Shown here in pieces: positions 27,029-35,431 of a stretch of DNA of 64,000 nucleotides (position 1 is the stretch's first letter; each line of letters opens with the position of its first letter). Made by a program: the position numbers and the translations under genes. The stretch comes from Heyndrickxia shackletonii (GTDB lineage Bacteria > Bacillota > Bacilli > Bacillales > Bacillaceae_C). The notes beneath the pieces are model-generated. The model was not told the origin of the DNA. It made no database searches and saw nothing but the letters and a program-made list of their open reading frames with translations. The stretch lies in the NCBI RefSeq assembly GCF_001420715.1, contig NZ_LJJC01000004.1, positions 2,155,908-2,219,907 on the forward strand, read 5' to 3'.

Positions 27029-27858
27029 TACCTTTTAATTTTGAATACATGAAAGTCTATACCATTCAGGAGGCTGTCAGTTTATATCAGCATTTTCTAT
27101 TAAGCGGGAAAACGCCAATGTATTTTGGAGGCGGTACTGAAATCATTACCCTAGGAAGAACGAGCAGTTTATTTACGGATGCAGTTATTGATATAAATGG
27201 GATACCAGAGTGTAATATTCTTTTGGAGAGAGAACAAAAATTGATTCTAGGATCTTGCATTTCTTTAACTCAATCAGTCTACCAAGATAGCTTTCCATTA
27301 TTAAGTAAAACGGCTATTGAAATTGCAGACCAAACAGCCAGAAATAAAATTTCTTTAGGTGGAAATATTTGCAGTAATATTCGCTTTAAAGAAGGAATTC
27401 TTCCATTTTTGATAACGGATAGCAATGTTGTCATAGCAAACGAAGGAGGGATTAGAGAAATCCCTATTAAAGATGCATTTAATGAGGAATATCAACTGCC
27501 TGCCGGAACTTTACTTGTTCAATTAGTAGTAGATGAAGAGTATATAAATGCTCCTTATTATGCAAAAAAGATAAGAACTATAGGAACGGTCGGATATCCT
27601 GTTATATCTATTAATGCTATTAAGATAAATGGAAGATTAAAAATAGCTGTTAGCGGAATATCATTACTCCCAATCCATGAGGAAACCATTGACAATCGAT
27701 TAAACAATCGACAATTGGCTTACAAAGATAGAATAAAAGAAGCAATTGATGCATGGCCAAAGCCAATTATTGATGATATTCAGGGTTCTGCTGATTATAA
27801 AAAGTATTTATTAGAAAAAAACTTACTTGAAATTTTTCAGAAGCTGGAGGTGGAGTAG
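27025..27858 (+). CDS. Xanthine dehydrogenase family, FAD-binding subunit
   Basis: A 277-residue CoxM/PucC-type flavoprotein that passes electrons from the iron-sulfur subunit to the acceptor. The FAD loops appear as FGGGTEIITLGR near residue 33 and SLGGNICSNIRF near 111, then a CO dehydrogenase flavoprotein C-terminal domain. ATG 27025 overlaps the upstream stop as ATGA, with GGAG seven bases before. The longer frame to 26998 would lie inside the upstream gene without a ribosome binding site. It abuts the iron-sulfur gene, which begins on the next base after its stop. Confidence 0.88.
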   Translation: MIPFNFEYMKVYTIQEAVSLYQHFLLSGKTPMYFGGGTEIITLGRTSSLFTDAVIDINGIPECNILLEREQKLILGSCISLTQSVYQDSFPLLSKTAIEIADQTARNKISLGGNICSNIRFKEGILPFLITDSNVVIANEGGIREIPIKDAFNEEYQLPAGTLLVQLVVDEEYINAPYYAKKIRTIGTVGYPVISINAIKINGRLKIAVSGISLLPIHEETIDNRLNNRQLAYKDRIKEAIDAWPKPIIDDIQGSADYKKYLLEKNLLEIFQKLEVE

Positions 27859-28323
27859 GTGGCGGGCTCCAAATATTTCAATAGTTACTTACATGTAAAT
27901 GGAGAAGAAAGAGAAGTACATTTTCGTGCAGCAGATACCTTATTAACGGTTATTCGGGAGGAACTTGGATTAACAGGAACTAAATATGGCTGTGGAAACG
28001 GGGATTGTGGAGCATGTACTGTTAATGTAGATGGATGGCCCCAAAAGTCCTGTCTTATGCTCGCAATCGAAGCATTGGATAAAGAAATCCTAACAATAGA
28101 AGGGTTAAAATTCACTCCGATTCAACAGGCATATGTTGAAAAAAATGCGTTTCAATGCGGGTTTTGTACACCGGGATTTATTATGAATGCACATTCTTTA
28201 TTATCCCTATTTCCAGATGCAGATGACGAGACTATTCAAGATTGGATGGAATCTAATATTTGCAGATGCACTAGCTATCAGGAAATGATGGAAGCCTTTC
28301 ATAGCGTGAAAAACCAAAGGTAG
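27859..28323 (+). CDS. Xanthine dehydrogenase family, [2Fe-2S] subunit
   Basis: A 154-residue CoxS/PucE-type protein with two iron-sulfur clusters. The ferredoxin-like N-terminal cluster has CGNGDCGAC with a fourth Cys in KSC. The helical C-terminal cluster has CGFCTPG and CRCTSYQ. It starts at GTG after GGAGGTGGAG and completes the three-subunit enzyme. A short inverted repeat follows at 28328-28348, between it and the convergent monooxygenase gene. Confidence 0.92.
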   Translation: MAGSKYFNSYLHVNGEEREVHFRAADTLLTVIREELGLTGTKYGCGNGDCGACTVNVDGWPQKSCLMLAIEALDKEILTIEGLKFTPIQQAYVEKNAFQCGFCTPGFIMNAHSLLSLFPDADDETIQDWMESNICRCTSYQEMMEAFHSVKNQR

Positions 28324-28327
28324 GAAC

Positions 28328-28355
28328 GAGGGACCTGACCTGTCCCTCTGTCCCA
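28328..28355. terminator. Inverted repeat between convergent genes
   Basis: GAGGGAC (28328-28334) pairs with GTCCCTC (28342-28348). No long T-run is present, so terminator function is uncertain. Confidence 0.45.
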
Positions 28356-29786
28356 TTACGATAAAAATTGCTTAATATAATCAACATATTCATTTTTATT
28401 ATATCCATTGTATAGGCCCATGGATAACTTAACAGGGTCACCGAAAAAAAAGCGTTCAAAGTGAGTTTGTCTAGTTCCGAATGGACTCATACATAAATCC
28501 CATGCCAACCGAAATAGTTTTACTTTGTCTTCTGCGGTGGAATTGGCTCCTTGAAGATATTGATCAATATAGTTACGTACCGGTGAATGAAAATCTTTAT
28601 CCGTAGGAAGTGTAATCAAACTGCTTCCGCTTAATAACTGGATAATTTCCACTAATCTTGGGTACATCCGCGGATAATAATAAATTGCCGCATTCAACGG
28701 TTTCGCATCTGGCACCAAAGTTCCACAATTATTTTTTTTTGCTTGTATTTCTGCAGAGAATTGAAGGCCTTTTAAGATTTCCAACGTTACAATAACTTCA
28801 CTGACTTTATCTTTGACATGCTGATATTCTCCAATATTAATGGCATCTATTAAACTTTCCGCAAGTCCAAGGATAAATTCTGTCTTCACGATCATTCTCG
28901 TTAAAGCCTGATATAGTAATAATGTATTAAAATTTGTTTCTTGAAACATAGAAAAAGCTATGTCGTAATCCTTATATAAAAATACATTCTCCCAAGGCAC
29001 AAGTACCTCATCAAACACAACAACCGTATCCATTTCTTCGAAGCGGGAGCCAAGTGGATGATCAAAAGGGGAATCACTTAATACAAAAGATTCTCGGCAA
29101 AGAAATTTTAAGCCTGGTGTATTAGAGGGGATTGTAAATGCATAAATATAAGATTCATCAATAAAGTTTCCTCCTGCCGGAATTACTAAAAGTTCGTCTG
29201 TTATACCTCCTTGAGTGGATAGTAAACGTGCCCCCTTAATAACAATTCCATCTGTATTTTCCTTGATGATTTTTGCTGCGATGATATTGGAATCTTCCTC
29301 CATATAACTTGTGGATCGATTCACTTGCGGATTGATAAACGTGTGTGTAAAAGTAAGATCTTTTTCCATAGCTTTTTGATATATATGAAGGATATTAGAG
29401 CCGAAATTTGGATCATTTTTCCCGAATAAATTATGAGCAGTACCTAATGACATTATCGCGGTATTCACGTAATCAGGCGACCTTCCAAGCATGCCAGCAT
29501 TTGTTCTGGACCAAAATGCAGTAGCAATCCTCCGCTTTTCTAACTCTTTTAACGTTGTAGGCTGTTGAAAAGAAAATCCAACTTCCTTTTTGGATGATGT
29601 TTTAAAGGTTAAAAGTTCTTTATGATCTTCATTGTTTTGCAAATCAAATAAGTGTGCCTTGCTCTTCATAATGCCTTTAAATGCTGGATGTTCTGAAATA
29701 TTCCCGGTTATTTTCTGTCCATTCACCCAAACCTCATTGTTTAAAGCATCAATTCTTTTAATATATTCACTTCCTGATATTGTCAT
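28356..29786 (-). CDS. 4-hydroxyphenylacetate 3-hydroxylase family, oxygenase (HpaB/YoaI-like)
   Basis: A 476-residue FADH2-dependent aromatic monooxygenase of the HpaB family. It carries the long acyl-CoA-dehydrogenase-like fold with FINPQVNRS, VIKGARLLSTQGG, and the VLVPWENVFLYKD motif after EEMDTVVVFDE. B. subtilis YoaI is a similar size. The partner flavin reductase (HpaC type) is not in the window. ATG 29786 follows GGGTGTGAAG; a longer frame to 29837 has no visible site. It converges on the molybdenum hydroxylase operon, which may hint at aromatic or heterocycle breakdown, but there is no direct link. Confidence 0.85.
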   Translation of the reverse strand: MTISGSEYIKRIDALNNEVWVNGQKITGNISEHPAFKGIMKSKAHLFDLQNNEDHKELLTFKTSSKKEVGFSFQQPTTLKELEKRRIATAFWSRTNAGMLGRSPDYVNTAIMSLGTAHNLFGKNDPNFGSNILHIYQKAMEKDLTFTHTFINPQVNRSTSYMEEDSNIIAAKIIKENTDGIVIKGARLLSTQGGITDELLVIPAGGNFIDESYIYAFTIPSNTPGLKFLCRESFVLSDSPFDHPLGSRFEEMDTVVVFDEVLVPWENVFLYKDYDIAFSMFQETNFNTLLLYQALTRMIVKTEFILGLAESLIDAINIGEYQHVKDKVSEVIVTLEILKGLQFSAEIQAKKNNCGTLVPDAKPLNAAIYYYPRMYPRLVEIIQLLSGSSLITLPTDKDFHSPVRNYIDQYLQGANSTAEDKVKLFRLAWDLCMSPFGTRQTHFERFFFGDPVKLSMGLYNGYNKNEYVDYIKQFLS

Positions 29787-29833
29787 AAAAAGCTTCACAC
29801 CCTTAAAGAATATATTTATATGATATGAAATGA

Positions 29834-29868
29834 TCAAAAAAAGGAATCAACGTAAATGTTGATTCCTT
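29834..29868 (-). terminator. Terminator of ykpA
   Basis: AAGGAATCAAC (29841-29851) and GTTGATTCCTT (29858-29868), with a T-run on the minus strand. A dispersed repeat separates it from the ykpA stop. Confidence 0.85.
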
Positions 29869-29918
29869 CATTATTGGTAAATTTTTTTACTAATTTCATT
29901 GTTTTAATGGTGTTGTTT

Positions 29919-30013
29919 TTGTCTAGCGCAAGCGGCAGCCATCGGCAGGAGGATTTCAACGTATCCTTACTATGAAATACTACGCCAATGGGCAAGGTAC
30001 TTGCACTTTTCTA
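29919..30013. repeat. Dispersed intergenic repeat, copy 5
   Basis: It begins TTGTCTAGCGCAAGCGGC and ends GGCAAGGTACTTGCACTTTTCT, the same end pattern as copies 1 and 2. It lies in the 3' untranslated part of ykpA. Confidence 0.65.
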
Positions 30014-30014
30014 G

Positions 30015-31634
30015 TTAAGCATATAATTTAGTCAATTGGGCCTGAATATCGTCGTTCTCTAAATACTCATCATACGTCATGACTTTATCAATCATGCCAT
30101 TTGGAGTTAATTCAATAATACGATTTGCAATCGTTTGGATAAACTGATGATCATGTGAAGCAAAGATTAAAGAACCTTTAAAGCGAATTAACCCGTTATT
30201 CAATGCAGTAATCGATTCAAGATCTAAATGGTTTGTTGGTTCATCAAGCAGCAGGACATTGGATCCGCTTAGCATCATTTTTGAAAGCATACAACGTACT
30301 TTTTCTCCACCGGATAACACATTTGCTTTTTTCATTACCTCTTCACCGGAAAATAGCATTCTGCCAAGGAAGCCTCTTAAAAAGCTTTCACTTTGGTCAA
30401 GAGGTGAATATTGACGCAACCAATCAACTAAGTTTAACTCGCCATTTTCAAAGTACTCGCTATTATCCTTTGGAAAATAGGCTTGTGAAGTAGTAACACC
30501 CCATTTATAGGAGCCGCTGTCTGGTTCCATTTCACCAGACAAGATTTTGAAAAGGGTCGTTTTTGCAATTTCATTTTGGCCTACTAATGCAATCTTGTCG
30601 TCTTTATTCATAATAAAGCTTACATTATCCAATACTTTGACACCGTCAATGGTTTTCGTTAAACCTTCCACACGTAATAAATCATTTCCTATTTCGCGTT
30701 CAGGAGTAAAATGTACGTATGGGTATTTTCGGGAAGAAGGCCTGATATCATCTAATGTAATTTTATCCAATAATTTTTTCCGTGATGTTGCTTGTTTTGA
30801 CTTTGAAGCATTGGCGCTAAATCTTGCAATAAATGCTTGAAGCTCTTTAATTTGTTCTTCTTTTTTCTTATTCGCTTCCTGCATCATTTTTTGTGCTAGC
30901 TGACTGGATTCATACCAGAAATCATAATTACCGACATAAAGCTGAATTTTGCCGAAATCTAAATCAGCAATATGAGTACATACTTTGTTTAAGAAATGAC
31001 GGTCATGGGAAACAACAATGACAGTATTTTCGAAGTTAATGAGGAATTCCTCCAACCATTGGATTGCTTTTAAATCCAAATGGTTCGTTGGCTCATCCAA
31101 TAACAGAATATCCGGTTTTCCGAATAATGCTTGTGCAAGGAGTACTTTTACTTTTTCGGCACCAGTGAGTTCTTCCATTTTCTTTGTATGAAGTTCTTCC
31201 CCAATCCCTAATCCTTTTAATAAAATGGCTGCTTCTGATTCAGCCTCCCAACCGTTTAGTTCGGCAAACTCTCCTTCAAGTTCAGCAGCTTTCATTCCAT
31301 CTTCATCAGTAAAATCAGCCTTCATATAAATGGCATCCTTTTCTTGCATCACTTCATACAAGCGTGTATGCCCCATTATTACGACTTTCAATACCTCATG
31401 TTCTTCATATTCAAAATGATTTTGCTTTAATACCGCCAGTCTTTCTCCAGGTGTAATATGCACGTCACCCGATTGCGGTTCTAAATCGCCAGCCAAAATT
31501 TTCAAAAAAGTTGATTTTCCTGCACCGTTGGCACCAATAAGGCCATAGCAATTGCCTGGAGTAAATTTAATATTAATATCTTCGAATAGTTTACGTTCTC
31601 CATAACGTAAACCTACTTTGTTTACTGTAATCAA
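30015..31634 (-). CDS. ykpA: ABC-F family ATPase YkpA
   Basis: A 539-residue soluble protein with two ABC ATPase domains and no membrane spans. The first domain has GANGAGKST near residue 36 and LLLDEPTNHLDL; the second has GQNEIAKTT, LSGGEKVR and a second LLLDEPTNHLDL. The linker between them is lysine-rich, as expected for ABC-F proteins that act on the ribosome. Sequence and length match B. subtilis YkpA (540). The second Walker A is degenerate (GQNEIAKT), which as I recall is also so in YkpA. It is monocistronic. Confidence 0.9.
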   Translation of the reverse strand: MITVNKVGLRYGERKLFEDINIKFTPGNCYGLIGANGAGKSTFLKILAGDLEPQSGDVHITPGERLAVLKQNHFEYEEHEVLKVVIMGHTRLYEVMQEKDAIYMKADFTDEDGMKAAELEGEFAELNGWEAESEAAILLKGLGIGEELHTKKMEELTGAEKVKVLLAQALFGKPDILLLDEPTNHLDLKAIQWLEEFLINFENTVIVVSHDRHFLNKVCTHIADLDFGKIQLYVGNYDFWYESSQLAQKMMQEANKKKEEQIKELQAFIARFSANASKSKQATSRKKLLDKITLDDIRPSSRKYPYVHFTPEREIGNDLLRVEGLTKTIDGVKVLDNVSFIMNKDDKIALVGQNEIAKTTLFKILSGEMEPDSGSYKWGVTTSQAYFPKDNSEYFENGELNLVDWLRQYSPLDQSESFLRGFLGRMLFSGEEVMKKANVLSGGEKVRCMLSKMMLSGSNVLLLDEPTNHLDLESITALNNGLIRFKGSLIFASHDHQFIQTIANRIIELTPNGMIDKVMTYDEYLENDDIQAQLTKLYA

Positions 31635-31707
31635 ATCATTACGACCTCCACATATAATATCTGTTTGATTATATCATGGAATAAATGTAAAAGGCATCTT
31701 TAATTCA

Positions 31708-31930
31708 AATGGAAAGCGCCTTGCCTATAGGCGTACGGTTTATAAGTGTCTTCACCGAAACCAAAGGAAACAAATAGAAGTACCTCAGGAGCTAGTGAAA
31801 ATGCACTTCAAATTTCACCAATTTGAAAATAGCACTTCCATTTTCACCTGATGCTTTACCGGCGTAGAGGAGACGTAGAAATCAGCTTCCTGACGGCTCC
31901 TTTCACTGGAGGTGATAATTTAAGTGATAA
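31708..31930. repeat. Dispersed intergenic repeat, copy 6 (long form)
   Basis: It opens with GGAAAGCGCCTTGCC and closes near GGCTCCTTTCACTGG. Inside are GAAAATGCACTTC, GAAAATAGCACTTCC and GTAGAAATC segments related to copies 2 and 4. Divergent enough that its exact ends are uncertain. Confidence 0.45.
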
Positions 31931-31969
31931 GGTTATAAAGTGCTATATTATTTTTTTTCATAAATAAAT

Positions 31970-32003
31970 AAAGCTAAAATCACCAGCGGGATTTTAGCTT
32001 TTT
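31970..32003. terminator. Bidirectional terminator
   Basis: AAAGCTAAAATC (31970-31981) and GATTTTAGCTTT (31990-32001), T-run on plus and T-rich on minus. It serves the 63-residue ORF on the minus strand. Confidence 0.8.
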
Positions 32004-32010
32004 AAAGTTT

Positions 32011-32202
32011 TTATAAATTTTCATTTTGTTGTTGGATTTCATCTTTAGCAAGGATTGTATTTGCATCCTTCAAATGCTCAAACTCATTAACCGAATCGCC
32101 AGGTGCATATTTCGTGCCTGTTATATTATCACCAGCTGTATTAATAGTAATAGCTGGTCTTTCAGGCGCATTTGTCAGAATTTTATCGTGTTTATCTTTC
32201 AT
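32011..32202 (-). CDS. Small acidic protein of unknown function
   Basis: A 63-residue hydrophilic protein: NAPERPAITINTAGDNITG in the middle and the ending KDANTILAKDEIQQQNENL. GGAGATGG lies just before the ATG, and a terminator follows. It has no membrane span, cysteine or signal. I have a faint memory of the same C-terminus in unnamed Bacillus proteins, but I cannot name a family. It stands alone between ykpA and yhfW. Confidence 0.65.
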   Translation of the reverse strand: MKDKHDKILTNAPERPAITINTAGDNITGTKYAPGDSVNEFEHLKDANTILAKDEIQQQNENL

Positions 32203-32475
32203 TTGACCATCTCCGTTTTCTAGGTTTGATTATATTCATGCTTTTTTTGAATAATAACTAAAATCCTATTGTAGACTTAGATTCGAGGCATGTTTTTTTA
32301 TGATGCTAATTATTATTAATCGATATTTTAAGAAAAGAACCATATTAAAAGCATTTCTAATCCATTAAAATCTATTCGTTGTTTACAATAGTTTCTTATT
32401 TCGCGACTTTTCTACATTACTTTGGTCATGAATGGGAAAACTGAAGAAAAGTCTACAAATAGGAGGATATAAAGA

Positions 32476-34014
32476 ATGGTAAATGAGGAATCTGCCCGCA
32501 AACAAATACCGCAATTTCCTGAACCATTATGGAGAGATAAGATAGATTTTCCAAAATTTTCGCAGCTTAATGAAGATATCGAAGTGGATGTAACGGTTGT
32601 TGGAGGAGGAATTACGGGTATTACAACAGCTTATTTGTTAGTGAAGGAAGGGTTTAAGGTTGCTTTAATTGAAGCGGGAAATCTGTTGAATGGAACAACA
32701 GGACATACTACTGCAAAAATAACAGCTCAGCATGGGTTAATCTATGATGAACTAATCCAAACAATTGGTGGTGAAAGTGCTAGATTATATTATGAAGCAA
32801 ATAACAATGCAATTACATTTATTCGCGATATGGTAAAGGAACATAATATAGAATGTGATTTTACAAATGAAGATGCGTTTATTTATACTAATTCAGATGA
32901 TTATATAAATAAGCTGAAAAATGAGATGATTGCATACGAAAAATTAGGCATAAAAGGGGAAATCTCAGACAGAGTACCAGCAGATTTTTCAGTTAAAGCA
33001 GCTCTTAAAATGAGTAATCAGGCGCATTTTCACCCATTGAAATATTTGAAACCATTAGTGGAATACATTGTTTCTAACGGTGGGGTTATTTTTGAAAAAA
33101 CAACCGCTACAGATGTAGATACAGAGGAAAAATTAAAGGTAAGGACTAGCGGTGGACCGTCTGTAATCTGTAGATATGTTTGTGCATGCTCCCATTTTCC
33201 TTTTTATGATGGGCTTGGCTTCTATCCTACAAGGATGTATGCGGAAAGATCCTATATTATTGCCATAAAACCAGAGAAGGAGTTTAATGGTGGGATGTAC
33301 ATAAATGCGGAGCAGCCAACGCGTTCCTTACGTACTGCTATGCTTGGTGATGAAGAATTGCTGTTAATTGGCGGAGAGAATCATAAAACAGGACAAGGTA
33401 TTTCTACGATTTTACATTATCAAGCTCTAGAGAATTTTGCAGAAGAGACCTTTGGCATTAAAGAGTATTTATTTAGATGGTCAGCGCAGGATTTAACAAC
33501 TTTGGATAAAGTCCCTTACATAGGACAAATAACCGGTGGTCACCCTAATATTTTTGTCGCTACAGGTTTTCGAAAATGGGGGATGACAAATAGTACGGTT
33601 GCTGCAAATTTATTGAAGGATCTTATAATGGAAAAAGAAAATCCATATCGTGATTTATATACTCCATCCAGGTTTGGCGATACAAGTATGAAATCCTTTC
33701 TTTCAACGAATATAGATGTAGCAAAACATTTAATAGAAGGAAAATTGGAATATCCTTTAATGCGTATCGATGAATTGGAACCTGACCAAGGTTCTGTTGT
33801 TAATGTAAATGGAAGGCGAGCCGGAGCTTATCGGGATAAGGATGGAAAGGTTTATGTCGTTGATACTACATGTACGCATCTTGGCTGTGAGGTCGAGTGG
33901 AACTCAGGAGATCGCACATGGGACTGTCCTTGTCATGGTTCAAGATTCTCTATTCAAGGAGATGTAATAGAAGGACCTGCCGAAAGCCCATTGGAGAAAA
34001 TAGCAGAAGAATAA
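32476..34014 (+). CDS. yhfW: FAD-dependent oxidoreductase with a C-terminal Rieske domain (YhfW)
   Basis: A 512-residue protein joining a DAO-type FAD oxidoreductase to a Rieske iron-sulfur domain. The dinucleotide fold GGGITGITTAYLL is near residue 42 and the second FAD contact is ATGFRKWGMTNS near 358. The Rieske ligands are Cys466, His468, Cys484 and His487 (CTHLGC, CPCHGS), and the extra Cys471 and Cys486 could form the stabilising disulfide. B. subtilis YhfW has the same design and size. The electron partner and substrate are unknown. AGGAGG precedes the ATG; it is monocistronic. Confidence 0.9.
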   Translation: MVNEESARKQIPQFPEPLWRDKIDFPKFSQLNEDIEVDVTVVGGGITGITTAYLLVKEGFKVALIEAGNLLNGTTGHTTAKITAQHGLIYDELIQTIGGESARLYYEANNNAITFIRDMVKEHNIECDFTNEDAFIYTNSDDYINKLKNEMIAYEKLGIKGEISDRVPADFSVKAALKMSNQAHFHPLKYLKPLVEYIVSNGGVIFEKTTATDVDTEEKLKVRTSGGPSVICRYVCACSHFPFYDGLGFYPTRMYAERSYIIAIKPEKEFNGGMYINAEQPTRSLRTAMLGDEELLLIGGENHKTGQGISTILHYQALENFAEETFGIKEYLFRWSAQDLTTLDKVPYIGQITGGHPNIFVATGFRKWGMTNSTVAANLLKDLIMEKENPYRDLYTPSRFGDTSMKSFLSTNIDVAKHLIEGKLEYPLMRIDELEPDQGSVVNVNGRRAGAYRDKDGKVYVVDTTCTHLGCEVEWNSGDRTWDCPCHGSRFSIQGDVIEGPAESPLEKIAEE

Positions 34015-34018
34015 GATT

Positions 34019-34047
34019 TGAGTCTGCTCCTAATGGAGTAGACTTTT
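34019..34047 (+). terminator. Terminator after yhfW
   Basis: AGTCTGCTCC (34021-34030) pairs with GGAGTAGACT (one G-U), then T5. Confidence 0.85.
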
Positions 34048-34084
34048 TATATTTTGAAATTTATCGCTATTTCAATATATTACA

Positions 34085-34103
34085 ATGTGACAGATTGTTA
34101 CAT
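34085..34103. promoter_or_regulatory. Imperfect dyad upstream of the LysM-3D gene
   Basis: ATGTGAC, AGATT, GTTACAT: a 7-bp dyad with one mismatch, about 117 bases before the start codon and upstream of a TTGACA at 34139-34144. It is a possible operator. Confidence 0.35.
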
Positions 34104-34219
34104 TAGTTGAAACGGGAGCGTAATGAAACGAACATGTTGTTGACATTGTATTGTTATTTTCGTGTGTTAGTATTGGCTCAGTTAGCAAAATTGGTTTGCT
34201 AGCAAAGGGAGGTAAAAAA

Positions 34220-35011
34220 ATGAAAAAAGCATTTACAGCTATAGCAGCAGCGTTTACGCTGACCGGAGTCGTAACTGGAAATACTTTTGCTGCCGAATAC
34301 AATGTTAAATTAGGTGATTCACTTTGGAAGATATCCAATGAACATCATACAAATGTTGATTCATTAATGAAATGGAATCACTTATCGAACGACTTAATTT
34401 ATCCAGATCAAAAACTAACCATTTTAAATAAAGAAACTTATGTTGTAAAAAATGGAGATACCATTTGGGATATTGCAAATAACTACAATGTAACAGTAGA
34501 TCAATTAAAGCAATGGAACAACCTAACGGCTGATTTAATCCACCCAAATGATGAATTAGTAGTCTATCCAGAAGAAGATACGAAAAAGGCATCCAAAGAT
34601 GATAACGAATCGAAAAAGGTTGAATCTTCTTCTGTAAAGAATGCTAGTGTGGCAGCAAAGCCCGTAACCAAAAAACAACCTGAAAAAGAACAGGCAGCAA
34701 AAAACACAACTGATAATGTTAAAAAGGTTATTCAAATGAGAGCGACCGCGTATACGGCAAATTGTGAAAAATGTTCCGGTATCACAGCTACTGGGGTCAA
34801 TATCAAAGATCATCCAGAGAAAAAAGTTATTTCAGTAGATCCAAACGTTATTCCACTTGGCTCAAAAGTGTATGTGGAAGGCTATGGATATGCGATTGCA
34901 GCGGATACTGGAGGAGCAATAAAAGGACATAAAATTGATATATTTATCCCATCACTTTCGAAAGCGAAGCAATGGGGTGTACGTAACGTAGAAGTAAAAA
35001 TTATTGAATAG
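34220..35011 (+). CDS. Secreted wall protein with two LysM repeats and a 3D domain (YocH-like)
   Basis: A 263-residue exported protein. A signal peptide ends near Ala25 (GNTFAAEY). Two LysM repeats follow, each with the LGDSLWKI/NGDTIWDI start, at about 26-70 and 75-118. A lysine-rich disordered linker leads to a 3D domain (about 170-263) with TAYTANC...SGITATG and the core ADTGGAIKGHKIDIF. The aspartates of that core are the presumed lytic transglycosylase-type catalytic residues of the YocH/Sps/MltA-like fold. It binds and probably cuts peptidoglycan. ATG 34220 follows GGGAGGT. B. subtilis yocH is under WalR; I found no good WalR box. Confidence 0.9.
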   Translation: MKKAFTAIAAAFTLTGVVTGNTFAAEYNVKLGDSLWKISNEHHTNVDSLMKWNHLSNDLIYPDQKLTILNKETYVVKNGDTIWDIANNYNVTVDQLKQWNNLTADLIHPNDELVVYPEEDTKKASKDDNESKKVESSSVKNASVAAKPVTKKQPEKEQAAKNTTDNVKKVIQMRATAYTANCEKCSGITATGVNIKDHPEKKVISVDPNVIPLGSKVYVEGYGYAIAADTGGAIKGHKIDIFIPSLSKAKQWGVRNVEVKIIE

Positions 35012-35018
35012 CAGGATT

Positions 35019-35058
35019 AAGAGGTTTAATCTATTTTAATAGATTTGCCTCTTTTTTA
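35019..35058 (+). terminator. Terminator after the LysM-3D gene
   Basis: AAGAGG/CCTCTT outer and AATCTATT/AATAGATT inner stems, then T6. Confidence 0.85.
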
Positions 35059-35144
35059 TTTATACCACATATTTAAGCGAGTGAAACAAAAAGAGGTGTT
35101 CATTCGTAATAGGTTATATAAGGATAAAAAGGAGTGATAGTTGC

Positions 35145-35354
35145 ATGACTGAAAAGAAAGGCTGTATAAAATGCGGAAGTACCGACGCAGCTCAAAAAGA
35201 CGTTGCCATGACAGGTACGGGATTATCCAAAATGTTTGATATTCAGCACAATCAATTTACCGTTGTGTATTGTAAAAACTGCGGATACTCGGAGTTCTAT
35301 AATAAACAATCCTCTACTGCATCCAATGTGTTGGATTTCTTTTTTGGAGGATAA
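35145..35354 (+). CDS. Small zinc-ribbon protein (DUF2082 type)
   Basis: A 69-residue protein with two Cys pairs, CIKCGS near residue 7 and CKNCGYSE near 44, which together make one zinc ribbon. The middle AMTGTGLSKMFDIQHNQFTVVYC fits the DUF2082 family of predicted nucleic-acid-binding proteins. AAAGGAG precedes the ATG. The role is unknown. The oxidoreductase gene starts 77 bases downstream and might be cotranscribed. Confidence 0.8.
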   Translation: MTEKKGCIKCGSTDAAQKDVAMTGTGLSKMFDIQHNQFTVVYCKNCGYSEFYNKQSSTASNVLDFFFGG

Positions 35355-35431
35355 GTTCATTTTGTACGATTAGAAATAAGGTTAAGTCAAAAAGTCATTG
35401 TTCGAATGAGCAAAAGAAACGGGGGGATACA

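Larger units (their letters stand above)
31635..32010. other. Intergenic region upstream of ykpA
   Basis: It contains the ykpA promoter region, the largest dispersed repeat copy (31708-31930) and a bidirectional terminator at 31970-32003. No ORF is supported. Confidence 0.6.

Noticed and set aside
34085-34103. WalR binding box upstream of the YocH-like gene
   Set aside because: The two half sites are inverted, not direct repeats, and the spacing and bases do not fit TGTWAH-N5-TGTWAH.
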